A DNA stretch of 64,000 nucleotides, from NCBI GenBank assembly GCA_024291935.2, contig CM044320.1, forward strand, positions 55,246,001 to 55,310,000, read 5' to 3'. Every line of letters begins with the position of its first letter. Within the stretch, counting starts at the first letter, position 1. Source of the DNA: Okapia johnstoni (taxonomy: Eukaryota > Chordata > Mammalia > Artiodactyla > Giraffidae). The position numbers and the translations under genes were made by a program. Below the pieces are notes generated by a model. The model made no database searches and was not told the origin of the DNA. It saw only the letters and a list, made by a program, of their open reading frames with translations. Below, one piece after another: positions 35,400 through 49,189 of the stretch.

Positions 35400-36430
35400 G
35401 GACATCATAACAGCTAACATTTGTATAGCATTTGCTATGCTGTCAAGGACATATGTGATCAGTATTAACCATATACCTATTTTACAGATGGGAACATATT
35501 TGTTGTTGTTCAGTCACTCAGTTGTGTCGGATTCTTTGTGACCCCATGAACTTCAGCACGGCAGGCTTCCCTGTCCTTCACCATCTCCCAGAGTTTGCTC
35601 AAACTCATGTCCATTGAGTCAGTGATGCCATCCAATCATCTCATCATTTGTCATTTGCTTCTCCTGCCTTCAATCCTTCCCAGCATCAGGGTCTTTTCCA
35701 ATGAGTCAGCTCTTGCCATCAGGTGGCCAGAGTATTGGAGCTTCAGCATCAGTCCTTCCAATGAATGTTCAGGACTGGTTTCCTTTAGGATTGACTGGTT
35801 TGATCTCCTTGCAGTCCAAGGAACTTTCAACAGTCTTCTCCAGCACCAATTTGAAAGCATCAGTTCTTTGGTGCTCAGCCTTCTATATGGTCCACCTCTC
35901 ACATCCATGGATGACTACTGGAAAAACCATAGCTTTGACTAGATGGACCTTTGTTGGCAAGTAATGTCTCTGCTTTTTAATACGCTGACAAGGTTTGTCA
36001 TAGCTTTTCTTCCAAGGAGCAAGTGTCTTTTAATTTCATGGCTGCATTCACCATATGCAGTGATTTTGGAGCCCAAGAAAATAGTCTGTCACTGTTTCCA
36101 TTGTTTCCCCATCTATTTGCCATGAAGTGATGTACCAAATGCTGTGATCTTAGTTTGTTGAATGTTGAGTTTTAAGCCAGCTTTTTCACTCTCCTCTTTC
36201 ACCTTCATCAAGAGGCTCTTTAGTTCCTCTTTGCTTTCTGCCATTAGGGTGGAGACATATGCCGAGATCTAATTTGTCCCAGTCACAAAGCTAGTAAGTG
36301 AGAGAAGCAGACATCCTGGCTCCAGAGTCTGTGAGATTAACTCCTAAGCTGCAAGCTATTTGTCTACAAGAGGTTGTTGCGAGGGTTACATGAGATAAAC
36401 TAAGGTGCCTGGCACAAGCTCATAGCCCAG
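35400..36430. repeat. MIR remnant split by a BovB insertion
   Basis: MIR-like sequence before 35498 (ctattttacagatgggaaca) resumes after 36250 (cagtcacaaagctagtaagt). The BovB entry lies between. Confidence 0.6.
35499..36250 (-). mobile_element. RTE-BovB 3' fragment
   Basis: Antisense BovB from the 3' end (ttgttgttcagtcactcagt) back to just before the YADD region (ctttctgccattagggtgg), where it is truncated. Confidence 0.9.
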
Positions 36431-37667
36431 AACCACTCAAAGTGAGAAAGTTCTTTTGTGGAAGTGCTTTGATATAGAGGTTTTTATCCCAAGGGCCACT
36501 AGGAGGCAGCATTGCCATTCAATTGGTTTCCCCTCCTGTTTTCATCCTTGTACTTGCAAAACCCCTTTGTCCTTCAAGTCTTATACTATCTACCATCTTT
36601 ACATTTACTGCTTATGTCTACTGTCAACCTCTTTGGGTAATCTGTCAGCTCTCCATCACTTTCTTGAAGTTCTTTACAGACTTGGACACCTACTTCATGG
36701 ACTTTCAGTCCAGCTCTTGTTGTTATTCTGGATGTTTTCGCATGTAAAAAGATGATCTGTTTGGGAAAGATATGGTTCATCAAGCCATTTTTAAACTAAT
36801 TCATTTATCCCACAGTTAATAAAAATTTGTGCTGGACATTTAGCTAGGCTTTGGGGAGAAAAAATGACATGGTTTCTGCTTCCAAGAAAGTTATAGTCTA
36901 ATAGGGGCAATTTATACAAATCAAAAAGTATAATACAATGTTATAGATGAATTTTTAACCCAGTTGTCTGTTGGTGTCAGCATTTTTTTTTAAAGATTTG
37001 GGCAAGATTGGTACAGGGAGGAAGGGCTCAAAAGCTTAAATGGCATGGTGTTCCCAGGAAACTGCCAGTAATAGTTCCATATGGTCAGAACTCAGACTTC
37101 AAGAGAAGGCACAGTAAGAGATAAGACCAAGAGGCAAGCTATGGCCAGAGCATTGTGTGCCAAGCTAAAGAGTGTGGAAATAAAAGTCATTTGTCCATTT
37201 TAATTCAGTTTTGGTTAAAATTAAAATGAAATATTGATCATATCTGTATTCGATGAGAAGCCTTGGGAATGAATAATATTGTTGAAACAAGTTGAAAATT
37301 TGAATTACCCTCAATTATTTTCCTCCTCAATAAAATAAGAGAAGACAAGAAAATCTGTTATGTTCACAGAAGAGCATCATAAACCAGGAGAGACTGTCTA
37401 GGTGGAGCCAAGATCATATTTCAATTTATGATAACTTTTATCACTTGTAATCAACTACTGAAAGTAATAGAGAGTACCCTCATTTTATTTTAATGACAAA
37501 GTTTTAGTTAAATCTCACAGGAATGATTCTTTTAACCACAAAGCAAATGATGACTTCAAAGCTGATAAAACATGTTATGGGGCTTTGCAATTGTTTTTTA
37601 ACCTGTTTGATGGATATAATATATGAAATTGAATTTTTTCACTTAAGCTGTAAATGAACCCACAATA

Positions 37668-37885
37668 TTTAAAAAATTTTTTTTAATTTTATTTTTTTAA
37701 CACCAAAAACACTTTGAATTGGGGTATAGCCAATTAACAATGTTGTGATAGTTTCAGGTGAATAGTGAAGGGACTCAGCCATTCATATACCTATACATGT
37801 ATCCATTCTCCCTCAAACCCACCTCCCATCCAGGCTGACACATAACACTGAGCAGAGTTCCATGTTCCATACAATAGCGAACCCA
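37668..37885 (-). mobile_element. L1 3'-UTR fragment (antisense)
   Basis: gttgtgatagtttcaggtga ... ctgagcagagttccatgttc, with an A/T-rich tail at its left edge. Confidence 0.7.
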
Positions 37886-38146
37886 CCAGATTTTTGATGA
37901 GTAACCTGCCAATATACCTACTGTATAGATTTTCTTGTTAATTATAAAGTTATATACATTTTGGGTCCAGCTTCCTCCTTGAAGACTGCTTAAAATAAAG
38001 GATGGCAGATTCAAATCAAAACACAACATCAAACTTTGTTCCTCTCCAGGAATCTGTATTTGTCTAAAGACTGTGGGGACTCTTGGAAGGCTTTTAAGTA
38101 GGGAAGAAACATAATCAGAACTGTATTTTAGAAATAAACTCTGGGG

Positions 38147-38432
38147 ACTTCTATGTGGTGCAGTGGGCAAGAATCTGCCTGCCCAAGCAGGGGACAGGAT
38201 TAGATCCCTGGTTTGAGAAGATTCCACATGCCACGGAGTACCTAAACCTGAATGGTACAACTGCTGAAGCCTGCGCGCTCTAGGGCCTGTAAACCGCAAC
38301 AAGAGAAGTCATCGCAATGAGATGCCTTCACACCACAACAAACAGTAGCCCCTGCTTGCCAAAACCAGAGAAAACCTGCACAAAGCAATGAAGACCCAGG
38401 GCAGCAGAAAATAAATAAATACAATTTGAAAA
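38147..38432 (+). mobile_element. Long CHR-type SINE
   Basis: gacttctatgtggtgcagtg, gatccctggtttgagaagat, agcagaaaataaataaatac; same long subtype as the copy at 21985. Confidence 0.8.
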
Positions 38433-38451
38433 AGAAAGAAATAACCTCTCA

Positions 38452-39400
38452 GTTCAGTTTAGTTGCTAGGTGGTGTCCAACTCTTTGCGACCCCATGGAC
38501 TTCAGCATGCCAGGCTTCCCTGTCCATCACCAACTCTCGGAGCCTACTCAAACTCATGTCCATTGAGGCAGTGATGCCATCCAACTATCTCATCCTCTGT
38601 CGACCCCTCCTCCTCCCACCTTCAATCTTTCCCAGCATCAGGGTCTTTTCAAATGAGTCAGTTCTTTGCATCAAGTAGCCAAAGTATTGGAGCTTCAGTT
38701 TCAGCATCAGTCCTTCCAATGAATATTTAGGGCTGATTTCCTTTAGGATGGGCTGGTTGGATCTCCTTGCCATCCAAGGGACTCTCAAGAGTCTTCTCCA
38801 ACACCACAGTTCAAAAGCATCAATTCTTTGGCGCTCAGCTTTCTTTATAGTCCAACTCTCACATCCACACATGACTACTGGAAAAACCATAGCTTTGACT
38901 AGACAGACTTTTGTTGGCAAAGTAATGCCTCTCTCTGCTTTTTAATATGCTCTCTAGGTTGGTCATAACTTTTCTTTGAAGGAGCAAGTGTCTTTTAATT
39001 TCATGGCTGCAGTCACCTGCAGTCATCATCTGCAGTGATTTTGGAGCCCAGAAAAATAAAGTCTACCACTCTTTACATTGTTTCCCCATCTATTTGCCAT
39101 GAAGTGATGGGACCAGATGCCATGAACTTAGTTTTCTGAATGTTGAGTTTTAAGCCAATTGTTTTCACTCTTGTCTTTTGCTTTCATCAAGAGGCTCTTT
39201 AGTTCTTCTTCACTTTCTGCCATAAGGGTGGTGTCATCTGCATATCTGAGGTTATTGATATTTTTTCCAGCAATCTTGATTCCAGCTTGTGCTTCTCCAG
39301 CCCAGCATTTCACATGATGTACTCTGCATATAAATTAAATAAACAGGGTGACAAAATACAGCCTTGATGTACTCCTTTCCCAATTTGGAACCAGTCTGTT
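38452..39400 (-). mobile_element. RTE-BovB 3' half
   Basis: Antisense BovB. The minus strand encodes LVKAMVFPVVMCGCESWTIK and, near 39229-39244, the [20 protein letters not shown] catalytic block. Frameshifts separate the pieces. Confidence 0.92.
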
Positions 39401-39972
39401 CCAATAATCTTTGGAGCCCTGTAAAGGACAGATAGAAGGGGAAAGAGCAACCAGAGGCAGCACCATCCCGAGAAACTGTTGTTGGAATCCAGGGCACAAA
39501 TACTTGTGGCCTGAACTAAGGCAGTAGAGATGGATGTGATTGGGTGGACATAAGAGACAAGAAATATTATGAAGAATTAATATTGATTGGATATAGGGGA
39601 TGAGGGATGGGTCTAGGATGATCCCCCAGGTTTCAGGATTGGGCAGCTGGTTGGAAGGGAGTTGTTTAGTATCTAGTGGGCAATCATTAAATTTGCTGAG
39701 CACTTGTTGAATACTTGTAGGGATAGGAAATAACATGAAAATGAGGATTAGATTGCACTGAATCATCATCATTTCAGTTTTGAAAAGTTAAATTTGAGTT
39801 TCTATTGTGATATTCCCTAAACTCCCTATGCTTTTCTTCCATAGCCTTCATCACAGTGTGTAATTATACATTTATTTGTAGGAATGTATATTTAATGTCT
39901 ATTTTCCTACTAAAATGATAAGTTCTAAGATTTCAAATATCATGCCAATTTACTCTCCTCTATTAACTCTAG

Positions 39973-40190
39973 CGGCTTCCCTGCTGGCTCAGTGGCAAAG
40001 AATCCACTTGACAGTGCAGGAGATGTGGGTTTGATCCCTGGGTTGGAAAGATCCCCTGGAGATGGAAATAGCAACCCATTCCAGTATTCTTGCCTGGGAA
40101 CTCCCATGGACAGAGGAGCCTGGCGGGCTACAGTCCATGGGGTTGCAAAGAGTCAGACACAACTTAGTGACTAAACAAAAGCAACAACAT
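39973..40190 (+). mobile_element. Bov-tA SINE
   Basis: gcggcttccctgctggctca ... agagtcagacacaacttagt, full-length layout. Confidence 0.9.
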
Positions 40191-40699
40191 TGGCTCCAGT
40201 AAATAGCATTGGACCTAGCACATAGTAGGAACTCTACATTTATAGAATGAATGAATGAATTCAAGTGGAAGATGCCCAGCAGGCAGTTGGATATGAGGAG
40301 CTAGATGTCAGGAGAGATCTTGACTGAAGGCAGAGATTTACAAAGTCATTAGAATGTAGATCAGGTTGAAGTTGATGATGACTGAGGTCCTCATACAAGG
40401 AGGGTGTGTGCACTGAGAAGAGAAGAAGGGCCTGGATAGAACTCTTAAAGATACTGACTTTAAAATTTGGGTGGAGGAAGAAAAGCCAGCAAAGGACAAG
40501 GAGAACAAATAGAAATGGAAGCAGGAGAGCTAAGAGATGGTGATTTCATAGGAGCCAAGAAAGGAGAGAGTTGTGAAAATGTGCTGAAGGATTTTATACC
40601 AATTCTAATGCGAGGGAGGGATGTGTTTACCCACACCTCCAAACCAGTTGTTTGGATACCAGCTGTGTGTATTACAATTCAACTCAGCCCTGATACTAT

Positions 40700-40860
40700 C
40701 TACCCAGCTTCAGGAGACAGGTTTGATCCCTTGGTCTGGAAGATGCCCTGGAGGAGGGCATGGCAACCACTCTAGTGTTCTTGCCTGGAGAATCCCATGG
40801 ACAGAAGAGCCTGGTGGGCTACAGTCCATAGTGTTGCAAAGAAGTGACTGAACATGGATA
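40700..40860 (+). mobile_element. Bov-tA SINE, 5'-truncated
   Basis: caggtttgatcccttggtct through gcctggtgggctacagtcca and a shortened end. Confidence 0.8.
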
Positions 40861-41562
40861 CACCCAGAGGTGGTGTCAGATTCCATAGATTCAAGGTTCA
40901 TCCCACAAGACTACCCCCCACCTCAGATGCCAATCGCAAGCCCGGGTTGTTACCTGTGCTTCTGATGGACTGGCTTTAAATTGAAGGTTCCTACGACTCC
41001 CTCTTTGGGTTTGACTGATTTGCTAGAATGGATTAGATCATAAAGCAGCTGCAGGTCTTTTGGAAACGTGTCTGACAGCCTTAAGGTCCAGAGCCCCAGT
41101 TAGCAGAAACTGATCTCGGGTAGGCAGTCTAAGAGTGGGTTCTGCTTCCCCATTCCCTGACTGCAGCAGAGGCTCCAACTTAGAGAATGGAAGCTTTCTG
41201 TTTTTAATTTTGACTGTAACAGGTCTGATTCAGCAGCTGAACAAGGCTGGCACTGTTGAGAACTGTAGGCAGGGCATAAGCGAGTGAAGCATCCTAAACT
41301 CTGACCACAAAAGAGTGGTGTTGTGAAAGAGGTGCAGAAGGTTGGCATGGGCAGCCTGCAGGAAAGGAAAGGGACCTTGCCCAGTGGGGTTCATTAAGTC
41401 TTCTGAACACTCTTCCTGGACAAATGGTGTGAGTGTATGTGTGTGTCTTGGGTTAGGAATAAAATCTGTTTGGAGAAAGATCTTGATTGTGGTCTATAAT
41501 TTTCTTAAAAGACCCTTCAACTTTGATTTCTGAAAGGAAATTCATCACCATGGTTTTCTCTG

Positions 41563-41825
41563 ATGCTGAAGCTGAAACTCCAATACTTTGGCCATCTGAT
41601 GCAAAGAACGGACTCATTGGAAAAGACCTTAATATTGGGAAAGACTGAAGGTGGGAAGAAAAGTGGACAACAGAGGATGAGATAGTTGGATGGCATCACC
41701 GACTCAATGGACATGAGTTTGAGTAAACTCCGGGAGTTGGTGATGGACAGGGAGGCCTGGCATGCTGCAGTCCCTGGGGTCGCAAAGAGTAGGACACGAC
41801 TGAGCGACTGAACTGAACTGAACTG
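41563..41825 (+). mobile_element. BovB 3'-end (ART2A-type) fragment with 13-bp duplication
   Basis: From atgctgaagctgaaactcca to the gactgaactgaactgaactg tail. The exact duplication atggttttctctg is at 41550-41562 and 41826-41838. Confidence 0.93.
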
Positions 41826-41839
41826 ATGGTTTTCTCTGC

Positions 41840-43220
41840 TTTTTTGATAGTTATTCTTTTGGAGTTTAAATATTGTTTAGAAGTTGAGAGTGATTTTATA
41901 CTTACACTTAAGACCCCTTGGGTATGCTCTGTAAACTGGGTATCTTGACAGTGTGGAAAACCAGCTCTTTTTTAGTTAAAGCTGGGAGCTGTGGAGTAAG
42001 TTCATGAACTTTTGGATAAGCAAAAGCAGCTTTATGTAATTAAGCCCTGAGAGTTGTGTTGCTGAAGCTCTGTGACCTAGTTCTGTCCTGCCCTAACCCT
42101 ACCCCCATTTCCTACTGTGAGCAAGCTCTTTGCAGTGGGAGTGGTGAAAATTGTTTTCTTTCTCTTTTTTAACCCATGTGACCAATAAAGCAAAGATTTA
42201 ATAGTCCCATTATTCCTTCTCTCTTGTTACATTTCTAATCCTGCTGAGAACAGAGAAGAAGTAAAATTCCAAAGGTAGGTGAAATGTGATGTATATTCAC
42301 AAATAAAAATTCCTCAGGTAACATTTTTCCTTTCTCTTTGTGGAATCTCATATACTGATATGAAATGAAGTATGATATATGTATATGTGTATATATACAT
42401 TTTATCATATTATACATAGATATATATGTATATATATATGTCAGTACATGGCATCAACTACTGCAGTATTTACTAATTTTTTTCCCACCTGGAAAATTGA
42501 GTCAACTTTTGGGGTGAGACTGAGGTTGGTGAATCTGTTAGATTTTATTCTTGGACAAATGTAGCATCTTCAAAAAGAGTTTGAGGTAATCTATAGTAAA
42601 AGACACATACACAAAAAAAGTTATTAAAATTCAAATGGAAACATAAAAAGAAAAAGAAAATCAACATGTTGAAAGAGAAGAGAGAAGAAGAAAATGCTAT
42701 TTCTGAGGACTTATAGAATTACTATGACTGAACATTAAATTCGGCCTTAAACCACTAAGATAATATGGAAAAATTAGATAATTTAAAAATCATCTATAGT
42801 ATACTATTTACTTAGAAAAGACAAAATCTTTCCTGGTACTAAATACATAGCAGGATATCATGTGGGATCTTACACAGTGTATAGATGCACAGTGTTCTTG
42901 ATAAGAATTTTATGACAAATGCAGAAGTGATTTTTCTTCAGACTGTTTCTTTTCTTCTCTTTTTAATCAAGGTGGTATTTTAATTTTTCTAATTTGGGTG
43001 GAGAACACACAGGTGACAGTTCAATGAATTTTCACAAAATTTGCACTTCTGTTACAGCCACACAGGTCAAGTAATAGAACATTCGTAGACAGTCCACTAA
43101 TACCTTTCTCATTCGTTGAACCCTGCCTCCTCCCCCAAAGTAACCAGTAATATGATTTGTATTAATATCAACATAGATTAATTTTTTAAATTATTTTTTA
43201 TAGCTTTAAAAAATAGTTAT
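41840..43220. other. Intergenic, no gene
   Basis: Mostly unassigned AT-rich DNA with a TATATG microsatellite at about 42370-42445. Confidence 0.45.
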
Positions 43221-43224
43221 TTTT

Positions 43225-43350
43225 ATTTATTTGGTCACTCCAGGTCTTAGTTGTGGCATTGGGAACTAGTTCCTCGAACAAGGATTGACCCTTGGCCCCC
43301 TGCACTGGGAGTGTGGAATTTTAGCCACTGCACCATCAGAGAAGTCCCAA
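43225..43350 (-). mobile_element. CHR-type SINE
   Basis: Antisense: ggtcttagttgtggcattgg ... gcaccatcagagaagtccc. Confidence 0.82.
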
Positions 43351-43365
43351 CATAGATTAGTTTTG

Positions 43366-43745
43366 TCTTTTAAAACTTTGTGTAGATGGAATCATGTAGT
43401 ATGTTCTTTTGTGTCACAGTTTTATGTTTGTGAGACTCATTCATGTAACTGTGTGTAGCTATAGTTTGTTTTTGTCACCGTATAGCATTCCATTGTATGA
43501 ACATATCTCAACTTATTTATCCATTCTACCATTTGTGCATGTGTGAGTTGTTTGTAGCTTTTGGCTATCACAAGTAATGCTGCTGCAAACGCATTTTATG
43601 GTGTACATATTTTGTTGTTGTTATATACCTAAAATGGAATCTTTGGGTATAGGGAAGATGGATCATTATCTTTGGTAGATAATGATAAATTGCTTTTTCC
43701 AAATCGAATATATTTACTTGTTCAATAGCAATGTTTGATTGTTCT
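43366..43745 (-). mobile_element. Old L1M 3'-end remnant (antisense)
   Basis: Typical reversed wording: gtatagcattccattgtatg, tatttatccattctaccatt, taatgctgctgcaaacgc. Confidence 0.65.
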
Positions 43746-43759
43746 TGTGAACTCTTTTT

Positions 43760-44398
43760 TTTTTAATTTTTATTTTTGGCTGTGCTGAGTCTTTGTTACT
43801 TTGCTCAAGGTTTTTTTTTTTTTTCTCTAAGTTACAGTGAACAGGAGTTACTCTTCATTGTGGTGCTCAGGCTTCTGATTGTGGTGGCTTCTCTCACTCT
43901 GGAGCACAGGCTCTAGAGTGCAGGCTCACTAGTTATGGTGCACAGGCTTAGTTGCTCTGCGGTATGTGGAAACTTCCCGGACCAGAGATCGAACCCATGT
44001 CCCCTACAATGGTAGGCAGATTCTTATCCATTGCACCACCAGGATCAGATATCTGAACTAAAGATTTAAAAATTTATTTATGAATTTATTTGGACTGCAC
44101 TGTGTCTGCATTGCTGCATGTGGGCTTTCTCTAGTTGTGGCAAGCAGGGGCTGCTCTCTAGTTATGGTGCGTGGGCTTCTCAATGTAGCGGCTTCTCTTG
44201 TTGCAGAGCAGGGACTCTAAGGTGAATGGGCTTCTGTAGTTGAAGCCCTCAGGCCCTAGAATGTGTGGGCTTCAGTAGTTGTGGTGCATGGGTTTAGTTG
44301 CCCCCATGGCATGTGGGATCTTCCTGGACCAGAAATCAAACCTGTATCCCCTGCATTGTCAGGCAGATTCTTAACCACTGGACCACCAAGGAAGTCCT
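43760..44398 (-). mobile_element. Two adjacent long CHR-type SINEs
   Basis: 43760-44043 (ggctgtgctgagtctttgtt ... cattgcaccaccagg) and 44085-44398 (ttggactgcactgtgtctgc ... ggaccaccaaggaagtcc), same orientation. Confidence 0.82.
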
Positions 44399-45054
44399 CA
44401 GTTAATGATTTTAGTGCTTTTTTTCTGTATGAGAAGATGCAAAAATCTGGGTTCATTAAATTTTTTCCACCTGAAATATCTCGAACTAAGGCATCTGTTT
44501 TTCCAAAGTAAAAAATGCCTTATCACGTTCTTCATCTTGAATTCTTTTCAGAGTGTACTGCCAGTCAGTGACTGCGGAGGCTAATGACTTGATCCTTGTA
44601 GAACTGGAGAGTGGACAACATTCTTTGTTTTACAAGGAATACCTAGTTTGTATGCCCAGTGTGAGAACAAAGAACATCACAATGGATCAGTCCATGAATC
44701 TGTGTGTTGTTGATAGACTCACTCTTAGGATCAGTGACTAGACTGATTGAACCTTATAGATAAACCCACGTCTGAAGATTTAAAAGAAGAGAATAAAGGC
44801 TATTCCTTATTTTGCCTTGTGCTATATTGCAGAGAGACAAACCCTCTGCTTGAGACTGAAGAAGGTCAGGGTGAACTAGTATGGCCCAGTGTAGTGATAA
44901 AAAGCATGTAGAAAAGACTAAGGATGTTGCAATGCTTGGAGTTGCACACACAGTGAAAAAGTGATTCTGATAAGACCTGGAGGAAGAGGCAGGGTTCAGG
45001 GATAAAAGCCTAGAATGGCAATAATAAAACAACAACCACCAAAGTAATTCTAAT

Positions 45055-45495
45055 AATATCTAGAAATTACATAGTGCTTTACATGTATTAACTCACTTAA
45101 ACTCTCCTAACAAATCACTGAATGGTCTTTTTCCCATTTTGAATATGAGCACACAGGTAGAGGGCTTCCCCAGTGGTGCAGTGGGGAAAGAATCTGCCTG
45201 CAATGCAGGAGCTGCGGCAGACCGGGGTTCGATTCCTGGGTCAGGAATATCCCCTGGAGGAGGAAATAACAACCCACTCCAGTATTCTTGCCTTGAAAAG
45301 TCCCATGGGACGGAGGAGACAGGTGGGCTACAGTTCATGGGATCACAAAGAGTCAGACACGCCTGAGCATGCACAATAACAACACAGGTAGAGAGGTTAA
45401 TTCACTTGCCCAAGGCTACACAACAAGTAAATGATAAAGCCTGATTTGAACCCAAGTAATCTGACTTCAGAATACATTCTCATATTTCTATGCTA
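45055..45495. repeat. MIR split by a Bov-tA
   Basis: MIR pieces 45055-45162 (acatagtgctttacatgtat) and 45382-45495 (cttgcccaaggctacacaac). The duplication acacaggtagag (45151-45162, 45382-45393) marks the Bov-tA insertion. Confidence 0.8.
45163..45381 (+). mobile_element. Bov-tA SINE with 12-bp duplication
   Basis: ggcttccccagtggtgcagt ... gtcagacacgcctgagcatg, inserted inside a MIR. Confidence 0.92.
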
Positions 45496-45644
45496 TCCGC
45501 AAAATCAGGGTTGAGGTCAGGGGAACTCATGCAGATTGGAAAGGAATAAAAGGAAAGGTAGGCAGGGTATTAGCCAAGGGTCTCATTGGTATAACAGACT
45601 CCAAAAAAAGTGTTCTGAGAAATGGAATGTGTTCTGCACTATAT

Positions 45645-45822
45645 ACATTTTTAATTCAGCTGCACTGGGTCTTCACTGTAGTATATGAGGTCTTTAATTG
45701 TAGCGTGAGGGCTCTTAGTTATGGTCTGTGGGATCTAGTTCCCTGACCAGGGATTGAAGCTGAGCCCTCTGCATTGGGAATGCCAGAATCTTAACCACTG
45801 GACTACCAGGGAAGTCCCTGCT
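45645..45822 (-). mobile_element. CHR-type SINE
   Basis: Antisense: cagctgcactgggtcttcac ... cactggactaccagggaagt. Confidence 0.85.
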
Positions 45823-46839
45823 CTGCTTAGTTGCTGAAGAGGAAAGTTACAGAAGCCTGAAACACCTCCAGGTTTGGATGTGAGAGTCTTCGGCACACAC
45901 CAAGCACAGTGACTTGAGGGGGAAGCCCAGTTTAGCAGCGAGCCTAACCTTGAGGATTGCCAATCTCCCTTGGATTTTTCCTGGGTTTTTCCTGTCATTT
46001 TCACACCTGTGTCAGGTTTTAATGGCTGCTCTACTGAGAGATAGGTGACACAGTATTATGGCTAGTTTTTGTTGGGATTTTCAGGTTTTAGAGAAACCAA
46101 TCAGGGGTAGTAGTCAATATTAATATTTCTAATATCCATACCAGTGGCTAGTGACACTGTGTTCATCCCAGATTCCAAGGCATCCAGAGAGGTCAGTTCA
46201 TGGGGCTCCAAACCTTCCTGCTTCCTCCTTGGGGCCCTGTCACTGAACAAGACCTGGGCTGGTGAGGATGGGCTCCAAAGACTGATGATGGCGGGAGGAG
46301 AGACAAAGAAGGGACATCCTGGTGTGTGCTTAGGAGAGATTAAGCCATCTCTACTTTCTCCTGGAGCCCCTGGACACCTCCTACTTCCCCACACCTTTTT
46401 CTACCTTTCTTTCCTGTTCTCCTATATTCTCCCTTTCCTTTCATGCTTACATGGCCCCATCCACAAAAACAAACACCGTTCCCTTAGAGGAAAGCTCACT
46501 CTGCTAAGTGGGGAGAGCAGTAAGGGAATCTCAGGCTGGGACATGGCCAGATGAGCTCTACAGTTCATTGTAGATAGTCTTAGGATGAAGTCTCCAAGAC
46601 AGAATGGGCCAGTGACTTCACTGTTGGTAAAGAAAAGGCTCAGAGGAAACACCTACAGAGTCGTGTTTCCATTTGAGAGTCTTCAGTCCAAGGAGGTGGC
46701 TCAGTGAAGACACCTGCTAAGCAGAGCCCAGCCCTCAGTACTGCCCTGAGACTTCTCCTAGGCTTTCCCTTTCTTTCTCCCAACCTCTTTCAGGTTGTTC
46801 TAGTTGTTCAGCCTTGGGACTGTTGACATAGGTGGATTT

Positions 46840-48535
46840 TTTTCCCCCTATCCTTGGAAACACTTGTTAACTCTTGTCTTTTTGATAACAGCCATTCTAA
46901 CAGACATGAAGTGATAGTTCATTCTGATTTTGATTTGCATTTCCCTGATGATTAGTGATATTGAGCTTCTTTTCATGTATCTGTTGGCCGTTTATATGAC
47001 TTCTTTGGAAAAATGTCCACTCAGATCCTCTACCCTTTTGTAATTGGATTTATTTTGTTATGGAGCTTTATGAGTCCCTTTTATATTTCGGATGTTAATT
47101 CCTTATCAGATATGCAGTTTGCAGATATTTTCTCTCATTCTATAGGTTGCCTTTTCATTTTGTTGATTGTTTCTTTGGTAGTGTAGAAACTTTTTAGTTT
47201 GATGTAGTCCCACTTATTTTTGCTTTTGTTGCTTTTGGTTTCACATCCAAAGAAATTATTGCCAAGGTCAACATCAAGGAATTTTCCCTATGTTTTCTTT
47301 TAGGAGTTTTAGGTTTCAAGTGTTACATTTTAGTTGTCAATTCATTTTGAATTAATTTCTGTGAGTGGTGAAAATAGGGTCCAGTTTTCTTCTTTTGCCT
47401 GTGAATATGCCACCATCATTTATTGAGCTAGCTTGCCAGGTGGCGTAGTGGTAAAGAATCAACCTGCTAATTCAGGAGATGCAAAAGACAAGGGTTTGAT
47501 CCCTGGGTCCGAAAGATCCCCTGGAGGAGGAACTGGCAACCCACTCCAATATTCTTGCTTGGAAAATTCCATGGACAGAGGAACCTGGTGGGCTACAGCA
47601 CATGGGATTGCAAAGAATTGGACACAATTGAGTAACTAATTGCACACACACATCCTTTCCGCATTGAGTATTCTGGGCTTCTTTATTAAATATTAGTTGA
47701 CTGTATACGTGGATTTATTCCTGGGCTCTTGATTCTGTTCCATTGATCAATGTATCTATTTTCATGCCAGTCTATATTGCTTTGATTACTATAGCTTTGT
47801 AGTATAGTTTGAATTCAGGAAGTGTGATACCTCCAGCTTTATTCTTCTTTCTCAGAATTTCATTAGTTGTTCAGGGTCTCTTGTGGTTCCATAAGAGTTT
47901 TAGGATTGCCTTTTCTATTACTGTGAAAAATGCCATTGGAATTTTGATAGGGATTGTATTGAATCTATATATGTTTTGGGTAGTATGGACATTTAACAAT
48001 ATGAATTCTTCTAATTTATGAACATGGCATATATTTCCATTTGTTTGTGTCTTCTACAGTTTCTTTAGTCAAGTCTTGTAGTTTTTCAGTGTATAGTTCT
48101 TTCACCTCCTTGGTTGAATTATTCCTAAGTATTTTATTGTTTTTTATACTATGGTAAATAGAGTTTCTCTTTTTTGGATTGTTCATTGTTAGTGTATAGA
48201 AATGCAACTGATTTTTATATGTTTCTTTCTTTTGACCCTGAAACTTAACTGAATTTTTTTCATTAGTTCTAACAGATTTTTTTTGTGTGTGTGGAGTCCT
48301 TAGCATTTTCTGTATACAAGTCCATGTTATCTGCAAAAGGAGACAATTTTACTTCTTTTCTGACTTGGAGCCTCTTATGCTACTTCAATTTCTGATTGCT
48401 CTAGCTAGGAGTTCTTGTACTACACTGAATAGGAGTGGTGAGAGTGGCACCTTGCCTTATTCCTAATCTTAGAGGAAGACTTGCCTCCAGTCTTTCACCA
48501 TTGAGCATGATGTTAACTGTGGTCTTGTCATGCAA
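46840..48535 (-). mobile_element. L1 ORF2 remnant (antisense), interrupted by Bov-tA
   Basis: Reversed L1 sequence from about 46840 to 47425 and 47650 to 48535 (for example gattttgatttgcatttccc, cattgatcaatgtatctatt, tttgtagtatagtttgaatt). It is heavily broken. A Bov-tA sits at 47428-47645. Confidence 0.8.
47428..47645 (+). mobile_element. Bov-tA SINE
   Basis: gcttgccaggtggcgtagtg ... gacacaattgagtaactaat. Confidence 0.88.
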
Positions 48536-49189
48536 TGCGAGCCAGTGAAGGGGAGAAAACAGTGGATAGAGACATTTAATGCTCCCTCCCTCCTCTTCTC
48601 TTTCTCTCCTTTTCCCTCCTCCCCCTACCTCTGTATTCTCTCCCCTCCCCCAAGTTTTCTGCTCTCTCCAATATGAGTCCTGTGTTCTCTAGCCAACTGC
48701 CTCTGTCCTGCCCAGTTGTCATTCTCTGGTGCACTGTACTAACAGAGCTTCATCCTGCCTGTTTATTGACTAACAGGGTAATTTCCTGATGCCAGTCAAA
48801 GATGAGAATCTGTGTCCCCCATGAGGAGGAAGCTTGTAACCCACAGCCTTTCTAGGTATTACTATTCAACCACCACATAGTAAGACCAAACTTGCAAAAG
48901 AGATATGCCAGGCCAGACAGAATCCTAAAACATAAGCCAAAATTGAACATGAATGAAAAGGCTTGAGATGTCTTGACTATTTCAAATATCTATATCCCTT
49001 GATCTGACCATTTTCTGAGGCTCTATTCTGTGTTTCTAATTTCCTTAAGTACTCTCCAGCCAGATGTTGAGCCAGAGAGTCAATATATCCAAGATAGAAC
49101 ACATCATATTTTTTCTTAAAACTGTTTCTCCTCCAGGATTCCCAATTTCTATTTGTATTATTTTTAGTCTTAAGGCTCTGACACTTTCT

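Noticed and set aside
37775..38302. 175-codon minus-strand frame
   Set aside because: It spans an L1 3' UTR fragment and an adjacent CHR SINE, so it is a chance frame through repeats.
46144..46554. 136-codon plus-strand frame
   Set aside because: No recognisable domain, no splice or poly(A) context; likely chance.
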